Of a stretch of 64,000 nucleotides of DNA, positions 62,241 through 64,000 are shown one piece after another. The notes beneath the pieces were generated by a model, which was not told the origin of the DNA, did no database searches, and saw only the letters and a list, made by a program, of their open reading frames with translations. Source of the DNA: Oscillospiraceae bacterium (GTDB lineage Bacteria > Bacillota > Clostridia > Oscillospirales > Oscillospiraceae); contig JAFZOI010000024.1 of NCBI GenBank assembly GCA_017550645.1, positions 124,001 through 188,000 of the forward strand, in the 5' to 3' direction. Position 1 is the first letter of the stretch. The number at the start of each line of letters is the position of its first letter. The position numbers were made by a program, and so were the translations under genes.

Positions 62241-62549
62241 TTATATCGTCTCGCCGCACTTCTTGCAGACGCGGACCTTGGATCCGTCTTCAAGAACCTT
62301 GACGGCGTGCCTCGTGGGCTTGGAGCACTTCGGGCAGACGCGCATTACCTTGCTGGCATAGATGGGGGTCTCCATCTTGATTATGCCGCCCTGCTCGCCC
62401 TGCTTGCGGGGCTTCTTGTGCTTCTTGGCGACGTTGACGCCCTCGACAATGACCTTGCCCTCGGCGGGCATGGCGCGGAGCACCTTGCCCTGCTTGCCCT
62501 TGTCCTTACCGGAAAGGACGATAACGGTATCATCACTTCTAACGTTCAT
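62241..62549 (-). CDS. rplX: Large ribosomal subunit protein uL24
   Basis: 102 residues. KOW motif DDTVIVLSGKDKGKQGKVLRAMPAEGKVIVEGVNVAKKHKKP, then the C-terminal zinc-like CPKCSKPTRHAVKVLEDGSKVRVCKKCGE with four cysteines. An early 50S assembly protein. 14 bases after rplN. Confidence 0.97.
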   Translation of the reverse strand: MNVRSDDTVIVLSGKDKGKQGKVLRAMPAEGKVIVEGVNVAKKHKKPRKQGEQGGIIKMETPIYASKVMRVCPKCSKPTRHAVKVLEDGSKVRVCKKCGETI

Positions 62550-62563
62550 TCTCTTGCCCTCCC

Positions 62564-62932
62564 CTATATGACTTCGGGAGCCAGAGACAGGATCTTCATA
62601 TAATCCTTGTCGCGGAGCTCACGCGCAACGGGCCCGAAGATGCGGGTCCCGCGGGGGTTCTTGTCTTCCTTGATGAGGACGGCCGCGTTCTCATCGAAAC
62701 GGACGTAGGTGCCGTCGGCGCGGCGGACGCCCTTGGCGGTGCGGACTATGACCGCGCGGACGACGTCGCCCTTCTTGACGGTACCGCCGGGAGCGGCCTT
62801 GCGCACGGACGCCACGACCACGTCGCCGATGTTGCCGTACTTGCGGCGGGAGCCGCCGAGCACGCGTATCGTCTTGAGTTCCTTGGCGCCGGTATTGTCG
62901 GCGACCTTCAGATAAGTTTCTTCCTGTATCAT
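62564..62932 (-). CDS. rplN: Large ribosomal subunit protein uL14
   Basis: 122 residues, the standard length. [102 protein letters not shown]. Subunit-interface protein and RsfS binding site. AGGAGGCGCC ribosome site. Confidence 0.97.
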   Translation of the reverse strand: MIQEETYLKVADNTGAKELKTIRVLGGSRRKYGNIGDVVVASVRKAAPGGTVKKGDVVRAVIVRTAKGVRRADGTYVRFDENAAVLIKEDKNPRGTRIFGPVARELRDKDYMKILSLAPEVI

Positions 62933-62944
62933 TTCGGCGCCTCC

Positions 62945-63208
62945 TTACTTTGCCTTTTCAATTATCTCGACCAGACGCCATCTCTTATCCTTGGAGAGAG
63001 GACGGGTCTCCATCACGCGAACGGTATCGCCTACGCCGCACTCGTTGTTCTCGTCGTGGGCCTTGAGCTTATAGGTTCTGCGGATGATCTTCTTGTAGAG
63101 CGGGTGAGCGACGTGTTCTGCGACGGCGACGACTATCGTCTTGTCCATCTTGTCGGAAACGACCTTGCCGACTCTGGTTTTTCTGGATGTGTTCCTGACT
63201 TCGTTCAT
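62945..63208 (-). CDS. rpsQ: Small ribosomal subunit protein uS17
   Basis: 87 residues. [75 protein letters not shown] is the whole conserved OB fold. The ATG shares one base with the rpmC stop. Confidence 0.97.
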   Translation of the reverse strand: MNEVRNTSRKTRVGKVVSDKMDKTIVVAVAEHVAHPLYKKIIRRTYKLKAHDENNECGVGDTVRVMETRPLSKDKRWRLVEIIEKAK

Positions 63209-63411
63209 CAGTCGTTACCTCCAAGCTCTTTCTCGCGCAGGACGGTCTTGACGCGGGCTATGTTGCGCTTGACCTCGGTTATCTTGACCGGGTTGTCGAG
63301 CTGGTTCGTCGCATGCTGCATCCTGAGGAAGAAGAGATCCTTCTTGAGCTCGCCGAGCTTCGTATTGAGCTCGTCTTTGGTCAGGGAGCGAACTTCACTT
63401 GCCTTCATCAT
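63208..63411 (-). CDS. rpmC: Large ribosomal subunit protein uL29
   Basis: 67 residues. [60 protein letters not shown] forms the two-helix hairpin of L29, at the tunnel exit. Two ATGs in tandem begin the frame; the first overlaps the rplP stop (ATGA). Confidence 0.96.
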   Translation of the reverse strand: MMKASEVRSLTKDELNTKLGELKKDLFFLRMQHATNQLDNPVKITEVKRNIARVKTVLREKELGGND

Positions 63412-63836
63412 TCTTCACCGCCTGTCTCGGTCTCGCGCGCGATCACCTTTGTCTTGCAGGGCAGCTTGTGGCTGGCAAGACGCATGGCCTCGTGCGCGGC
63501 ATCGGAGCCGACGCCCGCGATCTCGAAGAGGACGCGGCCGGGCTTTACCACGGCGACCCAGTACTCGGGGGAGCCTTTACCGGAGCCCATACGGGTCTCG
63601 GCGGGCTTCTGAGTTACGGGCTTGTCCGGGAATATCTTTATCCAGACCTGACCGCCGCGCTTGGTGTATCTCGTCATGGCGATACGGGCGGCCTCGATCT
63701 GATTGCTGGTGATCCACGCGGGCTCCAGCGCCACAAGCCCGAATTCGCCGTAGGTGACCTTGTTGCCTCTGGTGGCGACGCCAGTCATGCGGCCTCTCTG
63801 CTGCTTGCGGTATTTAACTCTTTTCGGCAGAAGCAT
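63408..63836 (-). CDS. rplP: Large ribosomal subunit protein uL16
   Basis: 142 residues. [25 protein letters not shown] start, [74 protein letters not shown] core. L16 shapes the A site of the peptidyl transferase centre. The ATG overlaps the rpsC stop (TGATG). Confidence 0.97.
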   Translation of the reverse strand: MLLPKRVKYRKQQRGRMTGVATRGNKVTYGEFGLVALEPAWITSNQIEAARIAMTRYTKRGGQVWIKIFPDKPVTQKPAETRMGSGKGSPEYWVAVVKPGRVLFEIAGVGSDAAHEAMRLASHKLPCKTKVIARETETGGEE

Positions 63837-64000
63837 CAGTTAGCTCCTCCTTCCCTGGGGGCAGTTCCGCCCTGGGGCCTCGGGGGCCTTGCGCCGCCCT
63901 GGGGTCTCGGGCCGTTGTTGTAGCCGCCCTGCGGACGCTGTCCGTATCCGCCGCGGTTGTTGGTGCCGTTGTTGCCGCTGAACCTGCGGTCGCCGCCGCC
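63836..64000 (-). CDS. rpsC: Small ribosomal subunit protein uS3, C-terminal end only
   Basis: The last 54 codons of the gene upstream of rplP, which is rpsC in every S10 operon. The visible part is not the KH or S3_C domain but a low-complexity Gly/Asn/Arg/Pro tail with three RPQGG units and RGG-like pieces ([17 protein letters not shown]), ending REGGAN. The identity is therefore by position. Such a tail is much longer than in E. coli or Bacillus S3 and may bind RNA non-specifically. Confidence 0.85.
   Translation of the reverse strand, partial: GGGDRRFSGNNGTNNRGGYGQRPQGGYNNGPRPQGGARPPRPQGGTAPREGGAN

Overview
The window reads as a contiguous piece of chromosome from a GC-rich, spore-forming member of the Clostridia, probably Oscillospirales-like. 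Three things point there. Ribosomal gene order is Firmicute-type (spc/alpha order with adk-map-KOW-infA-rpmJ and rpsD before rpoA; Zn-type S14, S4, L36 and Adk). Sporulation-linked genes are present (yabP, yabQ, a YlmC/YmxH protein, an FtsK/SpoIIIE translocase). The polymerase is PolC-type. The genus cannot be fixed from sequence inspection alone. Nearly all of the window is core genome; I see no insertion sequence, prophage, CRISPR array, tRNA or rRNA, and no gene-free stretch longer than 300 bases.

Layout. 1-2032: hpf (partial, minus), then yabP-yabQ-divIC-yabR. 2175-8903: single genes and short operons (a fumarase alpha subunit without its partner, an XRE/TPR regulator, a Na/Pi cotransporter, pepT-ogt, a 2-hydroxyacid dehydrogenase). 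8908-21721 (minus): one long operon running rimP-nusA-rnpM-ylxQ-infB-cdsA-dxr-rseP-ispG-polC. It joins transcription/translation factors to phospholipid, isoprenoid and replication genes, and begins with a terminator-like hairpin in the rimP leader. 21838-27047: a GT2 glycosyltransferase (minus), then trmL and glycolytic pgk-tpiA-gpmI. 27060-28894 (minus): rpsB-tsf with a structured leader. 28922-34632: a YlmC/YmxH protein, a putative metal exporter, and uppP-ftsK-GNAT. 34678-45907 (minus): a URO-D family gene, the overlapping operon prfA-tsaC-coaE-ectB-apeB, and tsaE-tsaB-upp-abcF-ydcF. 45917-50277: rodA, a methyltransferase, tmcAL (minus), ackA. 50329-52439: rplU-rpmA-obg. 52441-64000 (minus): the S10/spc/alpha ribosomal operon from the 3' end of rpsC to rplQ.

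I found no convincing undescribed defence or mobile system. The observations most worth a second look are: L27 lacking the cleavable N-terminal extension together with loss of the Prp protease gene from its usual place; two one-base substitutions at highly conserved positions (Asn to Ser in the IF-2 NKxD motif, His to Pro in the DXR SEH motif); an orphan ectB translationally coupled inside a housekeeping operon; a yabQ frame that runs 227 bases into divIC unless a frameshift occurs at an A7 run; structured RNA in the rpsB leader and in an abnormally long rpsZ-rpsH spacer; and an RPQGG-repeat tail on ribosomal protein S3.

Promoters, terminators and RNA structures were read by eye from hexamers and base pairing, not folded or scored by software.
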